A stretch of 64,000 nucleotides of DNA from Paenibacillus harenae (GTDB lineage Bacteria > Bacillota > Bacilli > Paenibacillales > Paenibacillaceae), in contig NZ_JAUSST010000006.1 of assembly GCF_030812415.1 (NCBI RefSeq), positions 186,001 through 250,000 on the forward strand. Reading direction: 5' to 3'. This document shows, in pieces, positions 49,642-58,825 of the stretch. The position numbers and the translations under genes are program-made. The notes under the pieces were generated by a model. That model saw only the letters and a list, made by a program, of their open reading frames with translations. It had not been told where the DNA came from and ran no database searches. How positions within the stretch are numbered: the first letter of the stretch is position 1; the number at the start of each line of letters is the position of its first letter.

Positions 49642-51465
49642 TTAAGAAGGTAAAATAATTATTTGTCCAGGGAAGATAAGGTCTGCGTTGACCAGCTTAT
49701 TCAGATCGCGCAACACTTGCCAAGTCGTGCCGTATTTCTTCGCGATTGCCCATAGCGTATCGCCTGTCTTGACCGTATACGCCTTGACGGCTGGCTCCGG
49801 TTTCGGCTCCGGCTTTGGTTCCGGATTCGGCTCTGGCTTTGGTTCCGGTTTTGGTTCCGGTTCAGGTTTCGGTTCAGGTTCCGGTTTCGGTTCAGGCTTC
49901 GGTTCCGGCTCGGGGGAAGGAGCGGCGGGTTTAGCGCCTTCCGTAATACGACCCTCAATCGTCGGATTCGCTTTGCCAAGCTTCTGAATATAAGCGATGA
50001 GCGCCTCGTCGAGCGCGCCGTACATGCCTGCTTGCGGATATTTGCCGAACATCGTATATTCGTCTCCGCCTGCGGCCAAGAAGTCATTCGTGGCAAGCGT
50101 GTAAACCGCTGCATCATCGAGCGGTTTGCCGCCGATTGTGACCGAATGCACGCGTTCTCCTTTAACAGCGTCCTTGTCTATTTTGAAGGCGATGCCGGAC
50201 ACTTGAGGGAATGCGCCCTTCGCATTCGGATAATCGGAGACGCCATTCTCAAGGGCGGCTTTAATGTCGGCGCCAGTCACATCCAGCGTTACGATCTGAT
50301 TTCCGAACGGAAGCACGGTAATGACTTCGCCTTTCGTAATCGGGCCTGCATCGATGGAGGCGCGAATGCCGCCGCCGTTTGTAAGAGCAACATCTGCTCC
50401 CGAGATGTCGATCAGCGCGTCGGCAAGCAGGTTGCCGAGGTTCGTCTCGCTTGCGCGTACTTTCTCTCTTGTGCCTTCGAGCAGGACGGCCGATTCGCCG
50501 ACTTGTTCGGCCAATATCGTTTCTTGGCTCTTCAGCGTAGCTGCGACAATCTCGGCGACTGCGGCGTTCGGGGGGATGTCCGCTGCTTCGGCCTGATTAA
50601 TGAGCGTTGCCTGCTTCTTGACAACGGCGCCATTCTCTACCCAGAGGTCGACGACGCCGACGTATTTCGTATATTCGCCTGCGCTTACGATCAATGTGCC
50701 ATTGTCGGATACGAGGCCGTCTTCAAGCACCGTATGGCTATGTCCGTCGACGAAAATGTCGATGCCCGCGACTTCCTTCACGACCCGCGAGCTTGTATCA
50801 AAGCTCGACTTGTCCTGTCCGAGATGGCCGACGGCAATAATGACATCGGTCTTGTCCTTCAGCTCGTCGACAATCGCTTGCGCTTCCGAAGCGGAGTCGG
50901 CGAAGTAAAGTCCCGCCACGTTTTTTGGATGAGTTTTGTACACCGTCTCCGACGTCGTCAGGCCGAAAACGCCGATCTTCACGCCATCGATTTCCTTAAT
51001 GATATACGGCTCGAATATTCGCTTCGCGCCTAATCCTTTGATGTTGGCGCTCAGCATAGGGAAGGAGAGCTTGCCGGCCAGCTCGATCAATCTCGCCGAA
51101 CCATAGTTGAACTCGTGGTTGCCAGGCACCATAAGGTCGTAGCCCATCTTGTTCATCGCGGCAACGACGCTTTCTCCGTTCACAAGCGTGGCGAAAGTCG
51201 TGCCGTGAATCGCGTCACCGGCATCAATGGCTAATGTATTCGGATTTTTGCTCTTGTAATAATCGAATATGCCGGCCACCTTGGCAAAGCCCATCTCGCC
51301 GCTCGTCGCCTCGACCGCGCGCGCGTGCATATCGTTCGTGTGCAGCAGCGTGATGTGCTTCCCTGTCTGCCCCGCCGTCTCCTCTGCGGCAGCGCTGCTT
51401 ATGAGTCCAAGCAGCAAAGCACCGGAAAGCAGAGCGGACGTCATCCATTTGAACCTTTTACGCAT
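49642..51465 (-). CDS. secreted 5'-nucleotidase/UshA-type enzyme with LysM wall anchor
   Basis: The 607-residue protein has a signal peptide (cleavage after SSAAA), a metallophosphatase domain with LLHTNDMHARA, GNHEFNYG and FVDGHSHTV, a 5'-nucleotidase C-terminal domain (NLGNLLADALIDISGADVAL, GGGIRASIDAG), a ~35-residue Pro-Glu-Lys repeat linker and a C-terminal LysM (YTVKTGDTLWAIAKKYGTTW). It removes phosphate from nucleotides or sugar nucleotides outside the cell while LysM holds it to peptidoglycan. GGAGGA lies 11 nt before the ATG. It lies near nucleoside phosphorylase and deoC genes. Confidence 0.92.
   Translation of the reverse strand: MRKRFKWMTSALLSGALLLGLISSAAAEETAGQTGKHITLLHTNDMHARAVEATSGEMGFAKVAGIFDYYKSKNPNTLAIDAGDAIHGTTFATLVNGESVVAAMNKMGYDLMVPGNHEFNYGSARLIELAGKLSFPMLSANIKGLGAKRIFEPYIIKEIDGVKIGVFGLTTSETVYKTHPKNVAGLYFADSASEAQAIVDELKDKTDVIIAVGHLGQDKSSFDTSSRVVKEVAGIDIFVDGHSHTVLEDGLVSDNGTLIVSAGEYTKYVGVVDLWVENGAVVKKQATLINQAEAADIPPNAAVAEIVAATLKSQETILAEQVGESAVLLEGTREKVRASETNLGNLLADALIDISGADVALTNGGGIRASIDAGPITKGEVITVLPFGNQIVTLDVTGADIKAALENGVSDYPNAKGAFPQVSGIAFKIDKDAVKGERVHSVTIGGKPLDDAAVYTLATNDFLAAGGDEYTMFGKYPQAGMYGALDEALIAYIQKLGKANPTIEGRITEGAKPAAPSPEPEPKPEPKPEPEPKPEPEPKPEPKPEPNPEPKPEPKPEPAVKAYTVKTGDTLWAIAKKYGTTWQVLRDLNKLVNADLIFPGQIIILPS
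49795..49925. repeat. 6-bp-type tandem repeat encoding the Pro-Glu-Lys linker
   Basis: GGTTCCGG and TTCAGGTTC type blocks repeat in register with the codons of a PEPKPEPK linker inside the 5'-nucleotidase gene. Such tracts change length easily without breaking the frame. Confidence 0.6.
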
Positions 51466-51669
51466 GATTTGCTCAATCCTCCATTTGTATATTTTTGGGT
51501 TAAAGCCCACAAATAATATTCTCCATTTTTCAACCAATTCCTTTTATAAATATCTGAAAATTCGAATTACACATTTGCCCTATTCGCTTTGATTAGGTGT
51601 TTTAGGACGGAATAGCGAAAAACATTTGCTCTATTTCTCCGACCTAAAGCCGATGCGTGCAAACGAAAA

Positions 51670-51711
51670 CAACGCCTCAGCCGCTCTTATGAGCAGCAAA
51701 GGCGCTGTTGC
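51670..51711 (-). terminator. terminator of the purine nucleoside phosphorylase gene
   Basis: On the minus strand AACAGCGCCT...GCTC pairs with GAGC...AGGCGTTGTT and is followed by TTCGTTT. Confidence 0.6.
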
Positions 51712-51721
51712 AAAGTAAAGC

Positions 51722-52549
51722 TTATACTTGGAATGCGCGAACGGATGCTTTAACCAAAGAAACGAAGCGCGGACGTGCTTGTTCGGCAACGCGGACAACC
51801 TGCTCATGGGTAAGCGGCTCGAGCTCGTCGCTGATCGCCATGTCGGTAATGCACGTAATGCCTACCGCGCGAATGCCGCAGTAGTTGGCTGCGATTACCT
51901 CGGGCGCAGTCGACATGCCCACCGCGTCGGCACCCCATGATGCCATCATAGCGAGCTCGGCCGGCGTGCAATAGGTAGGTCCGGAAATGCTCACATACAC
52001 GCCTTGCTGCAACGGAATATCGAGCTCGGCTGCTTGAGCGGCGACGATGGAGCGAAGCTCGCGGTTGTAGGCTTGCGACATATCGGGAAAACGCGGACCA
52101 AGCTCGCCGATATTTGCACCCATTAAAGGATTGCTGCCTGTATTATTAATGTGGTCGGTTATTAACATCAGATCGCCGGCGGCGAAGGAGCGGTTCATGC
52201 CGCCAGCCGCATTCGTGACGAGCAGCGTTTCGATGCCGAGCTGCTTCATGACGTAGACCGGGAAGACGACCTCTTTCATGGAATAGCCTTCGTAATAATG
52301 GAAACGGCCTTTCATGACGAGAACGGTCTTGCCTTCCAGTTCTCCGATGACAAGCTCGCCGGAATGGCCCTCTACCGTAGAGACCGGGAAATGCGGAATT
52401 TGGCCATAAGGAATTACGGTTGCTTCCTTTACTTCATCGGCCATAACGCCGAGGCCTGAGCCGAGAATCATCCCGATCCGCGGCGGTGCTTGCAGCTGGC
52501 TTTGTATGTAGGCAGCGGCTTCTTTTATTTTGACTAACATATTGTCCAT
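51722..52549 (-). CDS. punA: purine nucleoside phosphorylase, trimeric class
   Basis: The 275-residue protein carries the family marks GMILGSGLGVMADEV, STVEGHSGELVIG, GRFHYYEGYSM, TNAAGGMNRSF and VSISGPTYCTPAEL. It splits purine nucleosides with phosphate to base and (deoxy)ribose 1-phosphate. GAGGAGG lies 12 nt before the ATG at 52549, rather far; the ATG at 52570 overlaps the site and the ATG at 52540 is a third option. It diverges from deoC, and the two fit one nucleoside-use pathway. Confidence 0.92.
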   Translation of the reverse strand: MDNMLVKIKEAAAYIQSQLQAPPRIGMILGSGLGVMADEVKEATVIPYGQIPHFPVSTVEGHSGELVIGELEGKTVLVMKGRFHYYEGYSMKEVVFPVYVMKQLGIETLLVTNAAGGMNRSFAAGDLMLITDHINNTGSNPLMGANIGELGPRFPDMSQAYNRELRSIVAAQAAELDIPLQQGVYVSISGPTYCTPAELAMMASWGADAVGMSTAPEVIAANYCGIRAVGITCITDMAISDELEPLTHEQVVRVAEQARPRFVSLVKASVRAFQV

Positions 52550-52658
52550 AGGGCGGTAATGCCTCCTCATCCAGGTTGGAATGCTTTGACAGCATCATTA
52601 TCATAGCGCACCGCGCGAGTAAAAGTAAACCATGGCACGAGGCTGGCAAGCTGCATTG

Positions 52659-52687
52659 TTGTTTCGTTGAAACGTTCGTATTATGAT
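52659..52687 (+). promoter_or_regulatory. deoC promoter
   Basis: TTGTTT, 17 bp, TATGAT. The spacer region has GTTTC-GTT-GAAAC and AACGTT, a possible operator. Confidence 0.5.
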
Positions 52688-52751
52688 AAGTAGCATACGT
52701 ATCGAATCGCCCCCAATATGGACAGGCTAGCCTAAATCGGAGGAATGAATG

Positions 52752-53441
52752 ATGAGTGATCAAACGAATTATACATCGGAGCAAGTAGCGTCAATGATAG
52801 ACCATACGCTGCTGAAGGCGGACGCGACTAAGACGGAAGTGATTCAGCTATGTATGGAAGCCAAGGAATATCAGTTCGCAACCGTATGCGTGAACGCAGG
52901 TTGGGTGTCGCTCGCGGCAAGCGAGCTGGCCGGATCGGGCGTTGGGATTACGACGGTAGTCGGCTTTCCGCTTGGGGCGACAAGCACGGCGTCCAAAGCT
53001 TTCGAAGCGAAGCAAGCGATTGAAGACGGAGCGACCGAAGTGGACATGGTCCTTAATATCGGTCTATTGAAATCGGGAGACAACGATGGCGTGAAGAGCG
53101 ACGTGGAAGGTGTCGTTGCGGCATGCAAGGGCAAGGCGAAGCTGAAGGTTATTCTGGAAACAGGTCTGTTAACGGACGTAGAGAAGGTAACGGCATGCGA
53201 GCTGTGCAAGCAAGCGGGCGCCGACTTCGTGAAGACGTCGACGGGCTTCGGCAAGGGCGGCGCGACGGCCGAAGACATAGCGCTTATGCGCCGGACGGTC
53301 GGCCCTGATATGGGCGTGAAGGCTTCGGGCGGCGTCAGAGACTTGGAGACTGCATTGCAAATGTTTGCGGCAGGAGCGACAAGGATCGGCGCCAGCTCCA
53401 GCATTGCCATCGTTACCGGGGGCAAGGGCGAGGGGTACTAA
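52752..53441 (+). CDS. deoC: deoxyribose-phosphate aldolase
   Basis: The 229-residue TIM-barrel aldolase has MIDHTLLKADATK at the start, EVDMVLNIG, and the Schiff-base lysine in ADFVKTSTGFGKGG (Lys161), plus VKASGGVRDL. It cleaves deoxyribose 5-phosphate to glyceraldehyde 3-phosphate and acetaldehyde. GGAGGA lies 7 nt before the ATG at 52752; the ATG three bases earlier is also possible. It diverges from the phosphorylase gene. Confidence 0.94.
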   Translation: MSDQTNYTSEQVASMIDHTLLKADATKTEVIQLCMEAKEYQFATVCVNAGWVSLAASELAGSGVGITTVVGFPLGATSTASKAFEAKQAIEDGATEVDMVLNIGLLKSGDNDGVKSDVEGVVAACKGKAKLKVILETGLLTDVEKVTACELCKQAGADFVKTSTGFGKGGATAEDIALMRRTVGPDMGVKASGGVRDLETALQMFAAGATRIGASSSIAIVTGGKGEGY

Positions 53442-53469
53442 GGCGCGTTGCAGCATGATTATACCCATG

Positions 53470-53530
53470 AAAAAAGGCAAACCACGCCTCTTCGAAGCAT
53501 GCTTCGAGAGGGTACGGTTTGCCTTTTTTT
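53470..53530. terminator. two-way terminator between deoC and aldose epimerase genes
   Basis: AAAAAAGGCAAACC and GGTTTGCCTTTTTTT with an inner TCGAAGC/GCTTCGA pair make a near-perfect palindrome with T-runs on both strands. Confidence 0.9.
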
Positions 53531-53541
53531 CTTTCAATCCG

Positions 53542-54414
53542 TTAGGATTCGCAAGCGATCGTCAGATTGGCCCGAAGCTCCCGGCCCGCCTCCAGCATCA
53601 CAAGCTCCTCTTGGCGATTCAGCTCGCCCGTCATCGCCATCCACGGCTCGACGCAGATGAACGGCTTGCCGTTCGAAGACCACAGAACGACGTATTTGAA
53701 TATATCGTCGTAAGTCATCCGAACGCGAACGCCGCCGGCGACAGGGAAGGCGATCTCGCGTTGCTTGGCGTCGAGCAGCGTCACGGACTCGACCAATCCT
53801 TCCAAATCGAATTCGCCTTCGAACGGCTTAACGACGTTGTCGTTGTAATCGAGATATGTCGACGCGTCTGTCTCATAGACGATGCTCTTGCCTTGATCGA
53901 TTGCGAAGTAAGGGTGGAAGCCGGCATAGAACGGCATCGTCTTATCTTTGCTTAGATTGCGATATTGCTGGCGCGTGTGCAGCTTGCCGTCCTTAAGCGC
54001 ATAGGTGAACAGCAGCTCGAAATCGAACGGGAACGAGAGGAGCGTCTGTTCATTGCTGCGCAGCCGGATCGTAATCGAAGCCTCGCCTTCCTCGCTCGTA
54101 CCGACAACCTCCCATGCCGACGTACGCGCTACGCCGTGATTGGCCATGTTATAGGTTTGTCCGTCCCACTCGTAGGACAGGTTCTCCAGCTGTCCGCAGA
54201 TCGGGAACAAGATCGGATTGCCGCCTCTAATATTAGCGGTCGGATGCTCGAACGTTGCTTTGTCCAAATAAAACAATTCCTGACCGTGCAATTGGCAGCC
54301 GATCACGATGCCGCCTCGCTCCGGACATACGATGATGCGCGATTCCGTGCTTTTCTCCGTCAGCTCATAGACCGAATAAGTGTCCACGTAGTTACGTACT
54401 CCATAGTTGCTCAC
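53542..54414 (-). CDS. aldose 1-epimerase family protein
   Basis: The 290-residue protein has the galactose-mutarotase fold marks GNPILFPICGQL, NHGVARTSAWEV (first catalytic His), FYAGFHPYFAID (second His) and the acid in ICVEPWMAMTGELN. It probably interconverts alpha and beta sugars, or hexose 6-phosphates. The start is uncertain: GGAGG lies 8 nt before a GTG (54414, chosen), but only 2 nt before an ATG (54420). Single gene, convergent with deoC. Confidence 0.85.
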   Translation of the reverse strand: MSNYGVRNYVDTYSVYELTEKSTESRIIVCPERGGIVIGCQLHGQELFYLDKATFEHPTANIRGGNPILFPICGQLENLSYEWDGQTYNMANHGVARTSAWEVVGTSEEGEASITIRLRSNEQTLLSFPFDFELLFTYALKDGKLHTRQQYRNLSKDKTMPFYAGFHPYFAIDQGKSIVYETDASTYLDYNDNVVKPFEGEFDLEGLVESVTLLDAKQREIAFPVAGGVRVRMTYDDIFKYVVLWSSNGKPFICVEPWMAMTGELNRQEELVMLEAGRELRANLTIACES

Positions 54415-54680
54415 TAACATAACCTCCATATGTAGATGCTTATTGTGAAAAATCCATAGAGAAATCATACCATAGCAGCGATCTTGTACACCATACGGCA
54501 AGAGCAGGTTCTTGCTGCGCCTTTGCGGACAGAAAGCTTTCCCCGTTATTCGTCCTTATACCTTTCACACGTTTTATAAGGGTTTAAGAATGGATGTTTC
54601 TACTAATTCATTCATCTAAGCCATTCCTGCTTACGAGAATAGTATGTTATTAGCTTCAAGAGAAGGGCAGGTGAAAGATT

Positions 54681-54938
54681 ATGTCATACTGCAGACCAAA
54701 TGGATACTCCGTTGCCGGCGCTGGCTCCTCTGGCTCGGACTCGAAAATGGCTTCGATCCTAGGGATTCTTCGCAACATAAGCTTGGGTCAGATGATTACA
54801 GTCGGGACAGAAGGCGGCCCCCCTCCCTTGACTGGTAGATTTGCCGGCATCGAGAACGGGAATGTTCTTTTGACATCAGCAACGGGTGCTCTCCAATTTA
54901 TCCCTCTTCGTCAAATTGCCTTCGTCACTATCCCGTAA
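54681..54938 (+). CDS. small LSm-like (DUF2642-like) protein, 85 aa
   Basis: After a Gly/Ser-rich start (YSVAGAGSSGSDSKM), residues about 33-85 form an Sm-like beta fold: GQMITVGTEGGPPPLTGRFA, then ENGNVLLTSATGALQFIPL and RQIAFVTIP. This is the pattern of DUF2642-type small proteins in spore formers, some tied to spore coat. GGCAGGTGA lies before the ATG. A second, shorter LSm-like gene converges with it at 55017-55178. Function unknown. Confidence 0.65.
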   Translation: MSYCRPNGYSVAGAGSSGSDSKMASILGILRNISLGQMITVGTEGGPPPLTGRFAGIENGNVLLTSATGALQFIPLRQIAFVTIP

Positions 54939-54965
54939 CAGTAACAATCGATCCCTGCATCAACA

Positions 54966-55017
54966 AACGGCAACCCGCCCGTCGCACCTCCGAGCGACGG
55001 CGCGGTTGTTTGCCGTT
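54966..55017. terminator. shared hairpin between the two LSm-like genes
   Basis: AACGGCAA (54966-54973) with TTGCCGTT (55010-55017), and CCGTCGC with GCGACGG inside. There is no T-run, so termination is uncertain; it may stabilise both messages. Confidence 0.5.
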
Positions 55018-55178
55018 CAGACCTTAACGGCTGTAATCGAACCCAATCGTACATAAAATATGGCGTTTTTGTCCGTTACGATGATTGCGGTATCGTCCCG
55101 GATGCCTTGATATTTGCCTTCCACCGACGTCTTGCCGAAGTAAACGCGAATGGTGGTCCCCAGTTTCACCCATTGCAA
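55017..55178 (-). CDS. tiny LSm-like protein, 53 aa
   Basis: A TTG start, 4 nt after AAGGTGAG, opens a 53-residue frame: MQWVKLGTTIRVYFGKTSVE, then GKYQGIRDDTAIIVTDKNAI, then FYVRLGSITAVKV. Five short beta strands with G-x-Y-x-G-I and I-I-V-T-D-x-x-A resemble the same Sm-like fold as the convergent 85-aa protein. Codon use and the ribosome site support a real gene. Role unknown; pairing with its neighbour is possible. Confidence 0.6.
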   Translation of the reverse strand: MQWVKLGTTIRVYFGKTSVEGKYQGIRDDTAIIVTDKNAIFYVRLGSITAVKV

Positions 55179-55234
55179 TATTCTCACCTTACGGCCTCCC
55201 GGGACGGCATGCGAGACAAGGGAGGGTATTTCGC

Positions 55235-55321
55235 ATGCTTATATTTTTCGATTGTTGTATTCTATGCAGGTTGAGTCCGTATGCTCATAGACGCAATACG
55301 GATAGCGGCTTCAGGAAATAA
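55235..55321 (+). CDS. possible 28-aa peptide
   Basis: AAGGGAGGG, then 8 nt, then ATG opens MLIFFDCCILCRLSPYAHRR... (28 residues) with three cysteines near a hydrophobic start. The ribosome site lies in the loop of a GCATGCGA/TCGCATGC hairpin (55208-55237). It lies before the promoter of the sugar-sensing cassette. Weak case. Confidence 0.25.
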   Translation: MLIFFDCCILCRLSPYAHRRNTDSGFRK

Positions 55322-55347
55322 TTCGACTAAAAAGCGATAATTACAAA

Positions 55348-55376
55348 TGGGCATATTCCGGTGTCGGCATTATAAT
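55348..55376 (+). promoter_or_regulatory. promoter of the YesN-YesM-sensor cassette
   Basis: TGGGCA, 17 bp, TATAAT, ending 39 bp before the start codon. Confidence 0.6.
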
Positions 55377-55415
55377 GAGCGATATAAGAGGAATAGACAT
55401 TGAGGTGACGGCTCC

Positions 55416-57038
55416 ATGTATAAGCTGTTGATTGTGGATGACGAGGCGCTGGTTCGCGAAGCGATCCAGGAGGGCATGAATTGGGAAGCGATGGGGCTAG
55501 TCTGCATGGGAACTTGCGAAGACGGCGTTGAAGCGTTGGAATTCATCGACAGGGAGAAGCCGGATATCGTCATGACGGATATCGGCATGCCGTTCATGAA
55601 CGGCATTGAACTGACGCGCGAGCTTTCCGTGCGTTACCCGGACGTGAAAGTCATCATTCTGACGGGTTACGATGAATTCGAGTACGCCCAGCAAGCGTTA
55701 AAGATGAAAGTTGCGGACTATATCATGAAGCCGGTTACCGCTGTCGAGATGGAAGAGATTTTGCTAAGGATCGCCGGGCAGATGGATATGGAGAATAAGC
55801 ATAAGAAAGATTATGAGCGACTGAAGCATCAGTTGAACGAAAGCATGCCGCTGCTGAAGGAGCGGTTTCTCGAGCGTCTGGTCGCTTCATCGATGACGGA
55901 GAAGCAGCGACGCGAGAGCAGCGATTATTTCGGGATCGCTTGGGGCGGGGACTTCGCGGTCGAGCTGGCTATCGACGTCGACGAGCTTGAATTGAAGCTG
56001 CCGCCAACGCCGTCCGACGACGAGCTGTTCCGATTCGCCATCTACAATATTACGAAGGAAGTAATGGAGAAATATACCGGGGCAGAGGTATTTCGCGACA
56101 GGGAAAACCGCGTGCTCGTCCTATTGTCCGGTTCCGATCCGGAGGTGCTGGGCGAGGCAGCGGGCATGGCGGCGGAACGCATTCACGCCGCCATTACCGC
56201 TTACCTGCCGCTTCAGGCGTCGATCGGAATCGGGCATGCGTGCAAGCGGGAGGACAACATGGCGATTGCTCATCGATCCGCCTTGTCTGCGCTTGTCTAT
56301 CGCTTCGTCATCGGCACGAACGAAATCATCCGCATCACTGATATGGAACGGCGCGAGAAGCCGGCTATGCTGTCCGCCGTCGTATGGGAGAACGAGCTCA
56401 TTACGAAGCTGAAGACGGGCACGCCGCAGGATATGGACGAGTGGATCGGCAGACTGTTCTCGACGTTCCGAAACCAGTTTTTTGCGCTTGATGTCTGTTA
56501 CATTTATTTGCAACGTTTCGTGCTTACTCTCATGCATACGCTGTACGAAATGGGAACCGATACCGATGCAGTGTTCGGCGCAGCGGGAAACCCGATTGCG
56601 GAGATGGGACAGCTTGCTTCGTTGAACGACATCGAGAGCTGGATGAAGGAGCTGTGCGGCAGGTCCGTAACCGCCATCCGCAGCATGCGGGAAGATCATA
56701 GCATGCTGCAGATCGACAAGGCGAAGGCTTATGTCAGGCGGCATTATATGGATCCGGAGCTGTCGTTAAAGACGGTGTGCAGGCATGTTTCCATGAGCGC
56801 GAGCTATTTCAGCACCCTCTTCAAGACGCATATGGGCAAGACGTTCGTGGAATATGTCATCCACGAGCGGATGGAGAAGGCGAAGGAGCTTCTGAAGTTG
56901 ACCAACATGAGAAGTTATGAAATCGCTTACGCTGTAGGCTATAGCGACCCGCAATATTTCAGCAGCGCGTTCAAGAAGCATACGGGGGATACGCCGACGG
57001 AATTCCGCGGCAGAATGACGGCGGGAGGCGAAGGATGA
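55416..57038 (+). CDS. YesN-type response regulator (receiver plus AraC output)
   Basis: The 540-residue protein has a receiver domain (LLIVDDEALVREAIQEGMNW, phospho-acceptor IVMTDIGMPF with Asp55, KP lysine), a long middle region and a C-terminal AraC pair of helix-turn-helices (LSLKTVCRHVSMSASYFSTL; MRSYEIAYAVGYSDPQYFSS). It should activate sugar transport genes when phosphorylated by the overlapping YesM kinase (four-base ATGA overlap). GAGGTGA lies before the ATG. The transporter operon downstream is the expected target. Confidence 0.93.
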   Translation: MYKLLIVDDEALVREAIQEGMNWEAMGLVCMGTCEDGVEALEFIDREKPDIVMTDIGMPFMNGIELTRELSVRYPDVKVIILTGYDEFEYAQQALKMKVADYIMKPVTAVEMEEILLRIAGQMDMENKHKKDYERLKHQLNESMPLLKERFLERLVASSMTEKQRRESSDYFGIAWGGDFAVELAIDVDELELKLPPTPSDDELFRFAIYNITKEVMEKYTGAEVFRDRENRVLVLLSGSDPEVLGEAAGMAAERIHAAITAYLPLQASIGIGHACKREDNMAIAHRSALSALVYRFVIGTNEIIRITDMERREKPAMLSAVVWENELITKLKTGTPQDMDEWIGRLFSTFRNQFFALDVCYIYLQRFVLTLMHTLYEMGTDTDAVFGAAGNPIAEMGQLASLNDIESWMKELCGRSVTAIRSMREDHSMLQIDKAKAYVRRHYMDPELSLKTVCRHVSMSASYFSTLFKTHMGKTFVEYVIHERMEKAKELLKLTNMRSYEIAYAVGYSDPQYFSSAFKKHTGDTPTEFRGRMTAGGEG

Positions 57039-58825
57039 AGCTGGTATCCTTTTTGCGCTTTCGAAGCATGCAGACGAATATGGTGTTGGCGTTCGTTCTG
57101 CTTATCCTGATGACGATCGTTATTATGAGCGTCGTCTCTTATTTCCTGTCCAAGGACGCCGTGCAGTCGAACGCGAAGACCTATACGACGGAACTGGTGA
57201 AGCAAGTGAACAACAATATAAGATCGTACGTGAACGGCATGATGTATATCTCGGATCTGGTGGACGGCAATCCGTACGTGCAGCAATATATGGCGCGGCA
57301 TGAAGATGGCGATCCGGCTAAAGAGAGGGCGCTCAAGCAGGCCGTTGCCGATTTCCTCGAATCGATGGCGGTTTCGCGCGCCGATATTTCTTCGGTGAGC
57401 CTTTTCGGCTACAGTGGGGAATTTGTGTCGGGCAACAAGGAGCTGGCACTGAACCCCTTCATCGATATTCCGAGCCTCGACTGGTATCGCGTCGCGCGGG
57501 AAGCGGGAGGCGAATACGTCATTTCGCCCTCGCACGTGCAGCCGGTGTTCAAGAACAGATATCCATGGGTCGTATCGCTGAGCATGGAGTTGACAAGCAG
57601 AGAGAGCGGGACGAAGTTCGGCATCTTCCTGATCGACTTGAACTTCAGCGTCATGAACGACATGCTGCAGGATATTCGGCTGGGCCAGCGGGGGTATTTG
57701 TTTATCGTCGACTCCGAGGGCCGAATTGTATACCACCCGCAGCAGCAACTCATCTATAGCAAGCTGAAGACGGAGAACATCGATGAGGTGCTTCGAATCA
57801 AGAACGGCACTTTCATGGGCGACGATGACGGAAACCGTAGAATGTACACGGTACAAGAGTCCGAGTTCGGCTGGAAAATCGTCGGCGTATCCTACGTGAG
57901 CGAGCTGGTCGGCAACCAGAACGAGATGCGGCTATCGATCATCGTGCTGGGGCTCGTCTGCATCGTCATCGCTATCGTCATTTCCTTATTCGTATCGCAG
58001 CGGGTAAGCCAGCCGATCAAGCAGCTGCAAGGTTATATGAAAGAAGTGGAAAAAGGCAATTTCGACATTCAAGTGCCCGTTCCGACCACCATCGAAATCG
58101 GCAGGCTGGCCCGTGCGTTCAATATGATGGTCGGCAGAATTAAGGAATTGATGTCCCAGGTCGTCAGGGATCAGGAATTGAAGAGACGAAGCGAGATCAA
58201 TGCGCTGCAAGCGCAGATTAATCCGCATTTTCTGTACAACACGCTCGACTCCATCATTTGGATGGCCGAGAGCAAGAAATCCCAGGAGGTCGTTCTAATG
58301 ACCTCGGCGCTTGCCAAGCTCTTCCGTGCATCCATCAGCAAGGGAGAAGAGCTTGTCACGATCGAGACGGAGCTGGAGCATATTACGAATTACTTGAAGA
58401 TCCAGAAGATGCGTTACAAGAACAAGCTGGATTATCGCATCGAGACAAGCGATACTGTCGGCCGGTACAAGACGATCAAGCTGATTCTGCAGCCGATTGT
58501 CGAAAACGCGATTTATCACGGAATCAAAATGAAGCGCGGTCCCGGCCTCATCACGATATCTTCCGAGGAGACGGCCGCGGATGTATTGCTGATCGTCGAG
58601 GACAACGGAAACGGAATGGATGAGGAGAAGCTCTCCAAGCTGTTGTCCCAACAGTACGAGGGCGAAGCGGGCAAAGGCGTTGGCGTGGGCAATGTCCACG
58701 GGCGGCTCAAGCTTTATTTCGGCCCGCAATATGGACTTGAATACAAAAGCAAACCGGGAGAAGGAACAACCGTAACCATTCGGTTGCCTAAGCATCCCCC
58801 CGTTATAGGAGGCGGCATAAGATGA
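57035..58825 (+). CDS. YesM-type sensor histidine kinase with Cache domain
   Basis: The 596-residue protein has membrane helices at about 16-38 and 295-315 around a dCache-like outer domain (DWYRVAREAGGEYVISPSHV, RGYLFIVDSEGRIVYHP), HAMP, the His_kinase domain QINPHFLYNTLDSIIWM (His398) and a HATPase end (VEDNGNGMDEEKL, GVGVGNVHGRLKLYFG). It phosphorylates the YesN partner. It overlaps its neighbours on both sides by four bases, so three proteins are made in step. Unlike LytS of the clostridial xylose system it has a full Cache domain, so it may sense a ligand itself as well as through the binding protein. Confidence 0.93.
   Translation: MKLVSFLRFRSMQTNMVLAFVLLILMTIVIMSVVSYFLSKDAVQSNAKTYTTELVKQVNNNIRSYVNGMMYISDLVDGNPYVQQYMARHEDGDPAKERALKQAVADFLESMAVSRADISSVSLFGYSGEFVSGNKELALNPFIDIPSLDWYRVAREAGGEYVISPSHVQPVFKNRYPWVVSLSMELTSRESGTKFGIFLIDLNFSVMNDMLQDIRLGQRGYLFIVDSEGRIVYHPQQQLIYSKLKTENIDEVLRIKNGTFMGDDDGNRRMYTVQESEFGWKIVGVSYVSELVGNQNEMRLSIIVLGLVCIVIAIVISLFVSQRVSQPIKQLQGYMKEVEKGNFDIQVPVPTTIEIGRLARAFNMMVGRIKELMSQVVRDQELKRRSEINALQAQINPHFLYNTLDSIIWMAESKKSQEVVLMTSALAKLFRASISKGEELVTIETELEHITNYLKIQKMRYKNKLDYRIETSDTVGRYKTIKLILQPIVENAIYHGIKMKRGPGLITISSEETAADVLLIVEDNGNGMDEEKLSKLLSQQYEGEAGKGVGVGNVHGRLKLYFGPQYGLEYKSKPGEGTTVTIRLPKHPPVIGGGIR

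Noticed and set aside
49795..49925. Plus-strand Gly/Ser/Phe-rich frame over the linker repeat
   Set aside because: It is the complement of the Pro-Glu-Lys codons of the nucleotidase and has no ribosome site.
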